From contig JAQUUB010000196.1 of assembly GCA_028694115.1 (NCBI GenBank), positions 1 through 5,501 of the forward strand: a DNA stretch of 5,501 nucleotides, in the 5' to 3' direction. The stretch comes from Lachnospiraceae bacterium (GTDB lineage Bacteria; Bacillota_A; Clostridia; Lachnospirales; Lachnospiraceae). Shown piece after piece: positions 4,337 to 5,501 of this stretch (its first letter is position 1; the number at the start of each line of letters is the position of its first letter). A program made the translations under genes and the position numbers. The notes under the pieces were generated by a model that saw only the letters and a list, made by a program, of their open reading frames with translations, had not been told where the DNA came from and did not search any database.

Positions 4337-5293
4337 ATGATTATTGAACTAAAAAATATAGAAAAATTTTATTCCGATGCATTTCAAATTGAGAAATTAA
4401 ATATTTCCATATCCAGTGGCTCATTTACAACTTTACTGGGACCATCGGGATGTGGAAAAACTACAATCTTACGAATGATTGCAGGATTGGAAACACCAGA
4501 CAAAGGAGAAATTTTTTTTAATGGAAGATGTGTCTTTTCGGATTTAAAAAAAATTAATGTACCGCCAGAAGAAAGAAAACTTGGTTTCGTATTCCAGGAT
4601 TTTGCATTATGGCCTCATATGACGGTATACGAGAATGTGGCATTTCCTTTAAAAGCACAAAAGAAAAATGTGAATATAGATGAACAGGTAAAAAAAGCAT
4701 TAAAAACGGTTCGATTGGAAGGATATGAAGACCGATATCCAAAACAGTTAAGTGGTGGTCAGCAGCAGAGGGTAGCTTTTGCAAGAGCAATTGTTGCAGA
4801 ACCCGAATGTATCCTGTTTGATGAGCCGTTGTCAGCATTAGATGCCATTTTGAGAGAAGAAATGCGTGTCGAAATGACCAGAATTACAAAAGAACTTCAT
4901 TCAACAGCTGTATTTGTTACACATGATCAATTAGAAGCTATGAGCATGAGTGACAATATTGTTGTTATTAATAAGGGAAAGGTGGAACAGGAGGGTGAAC
5001 CGGAAACCATTTATAATAATCCTGCCACGACGTTTGTAGCACATTTTATTGGAAAATCCAATTGGATTGATGATAAGACTATGGTTCGACCAGAGGCATT
5101 GGGTCTTAAAGAAACAGTAGGAGCTATTGAATATCGAACAAGAGTGGTTTCAAGTCAGTTTCTGGGTAATGCCTATGAATTAATTTTGGATGTAAAAGGG
5201 AAAAACTGGAGCTTAGTTACGAATCGGAGAATGCTGCCTGATGATGAAGTCAGCTTGTTCGTGGACAGGAAACAGATTGTTACCTTTGCATAA
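4337..5293 (+). CDS. ABC transporter ATP-binding protein, FbpC/PotA-like
   Basis: A 318-residue importer ATPase that would power uptake through a membrane permease not seen in this window. It has Walker A GPSGCGKT (35-42), Q-loop Gln87, the signature LSGGQQQR (138-145), Walker B ILFDEP (159-164) with catalytic Glu163, D-loop SALD (166-169) and H-loop His196. FVFQDFALWPHMTVYENVAFPL (84-105) is the wording typical of ferric-iron (FbpC/AfuC), polyamine and related importers. After about residue 240, a TOBE-type regulatory domain begins with MVRPEAL. It is a little shorter than many FbpC proteins. The ribosome binding site TAGGAG (4324-4329) overlaps the stop of the RelA/SpoT gene. A solute-binding lipoprotein follows 30 nt downstream, completing the pattern of an import operon. 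The substrate (iron, polyamine, thiamine, phosphonate or other) cannot be fixed from the ATPase alone. Confidence 0.93.
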   Translation: MIIELKNIEKFYSDAFQIEKLNISISSGSFTTLLGPSGCGKTTILRMIAGLETPDKGEIFFNGRCVFSDLKKINVPPEERKLGFVFQDFALWPHMTVYENVAFPLKAQKKNVNIDEQVKKALKTVRLEGYEDRYPKQLSGGQQQRVAFARAIVAEPECILFDEPLSALDAILREEMRVEMTRITKELHSTAVFVTHDQLEAMSMSDNIVVINKGKVEQEGEPETIYNNPATTFVAHFIGKSNWIDDKTMVRPEALGLKETVGAIEYRTRVVSSQFLGNAYELILDVKGKNWSLVTNRRMLPDDEVSLFVDRKQIVTFA

Positions 5294-5323
5294 TAGATTA
5301 TCAAGTAAGAGAGAGGAAGAGTT

Positions 5324-5501
5324 ATGAAAAAGAAAATCGTATCATTACTTTTGGCAGTTGTTATGTGCACCGGATTGGTGGGATGTGGACAGAGTGTTAC
5401 CACTAGCAGGGCACAGACTAGTACGGAAACCAGTGTAGCAGAAAGCACACAGACTTCTACGGAATCAACGCCAGCTGAGACAGAAGAAACAGAACAAACA
5501 G
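5324..5501 (+). CDS. Solute-binding lipoprotein, N-terminal part only
   Basis: The ORF starts at ATG 5324, after a purine-rich ribosome binding site (GAGAGGAAG, 5311-5319), and runs off the window after 59 codons. It begins with a lipoprotein signal peptide: MKKK, a hydrophobic core (IVSLLLAVVM), and the lipobox LVGC, with Cys21 as the lipidation site. There follows a long Ser/Thr/Glu/Gln-rich linker (about 24-59), typical of surface-tethered binding proteins in clostridia. The binding domain itself is not in the window, so the call rests on position: it directly follows an importer ATPase in the same orientation, where the extracellular solute-binding component is expected. Confidence 0.8.
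   Translation, partial: MKKKIVSLLLAVVMCTGLVGCGQSVTTSRAQTSTETSVAESTQTSTESTPAETEETEQT

Noticed and set aside
4554..4838. 94-codon minus-strand ORF within the ABC ATPase gene
   Set aside because: Antisense shadow of strongly conserved ATPase motifs; no family resemblance or start signal.
5173..5448. 91-codon minus-strand ORF over the ABC ATPase and lipoprotein junction
   Set aside because: It is antisense to two well-supported genes and their ribosome binding site, and its hydrophobic look comes from the complementary strand of purine-rich DNA.

Overview
This window looks like the chromosome of a low-GC Gram-positive anaerobe, most likely a clostridial or Lachnospiraceae-type bacterium. The evidence is the AT-rich composition, strong AGGAGG-type ribosome binding sites, Gram-positive style promoters, a lipoprotein solute-binding protein, and the protein families present. 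No single gene fixes the species.

Layout: (1) Positions 1-156 on the minus strand hold a complete 51-codon small ORF with a very strong ribosome binding site and its own promoter candidate; its function is unknown. (2) Positions 393-2176 hold two translationally coupled genes (ATGA overlap) for two different cysteine-rich U32-family proteins. Their cysteine spacing resembles UbiV (first gene) and UbiU (second gene), the Fe-S partners of O2-independent ubiquinone hydroxylation in Proteobacteria. They are candidates for a heterodimeric Fe-S enzyme with an unknown substrate. (3) Positions 2173-2844 hold a compact RelB/DinJ-type antitoxin and RelE/ParE-type toxin module. It has a well-formed promoter whose spacer is filled by an inverted repeat, probably the autorepression operator. 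The toxin starts at TTG, overlapping the antitoxin stop. (4) Positions 2845-3490 are a long non-coding stretch. It has a promoter candidate just after the toxin, a tRNA T-arm-like hairpin and a clear Rho-independent terminator, together a possible small RNA of about 165 nt. These are followed by an A-rich, T-poor repeat region, a near-perfect 20-bp inverted repeat spanning 72 bp, and a 16-bp tandem duplication. (5) Positions 3491-5501 form an apparent operon: a 15-codon leader ORF, a RelA/SpoT-domain (p)ppGpp-synthetase-like protein, an iron/polyamine-type ABC transporter ATPase, and the start of a solute-binding lipoprotein that runs off the window.

Two points stand out. One is the UbiU/UbiV-like pair in an organism type not known to make ubiquinone. 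The other is the tight linkage of a stand-alone alarmone-synthetase-like gene to an ABC importer, behind a short leader ORF. The intergenic region at 2845-3490 is the densest in unexplained structure.
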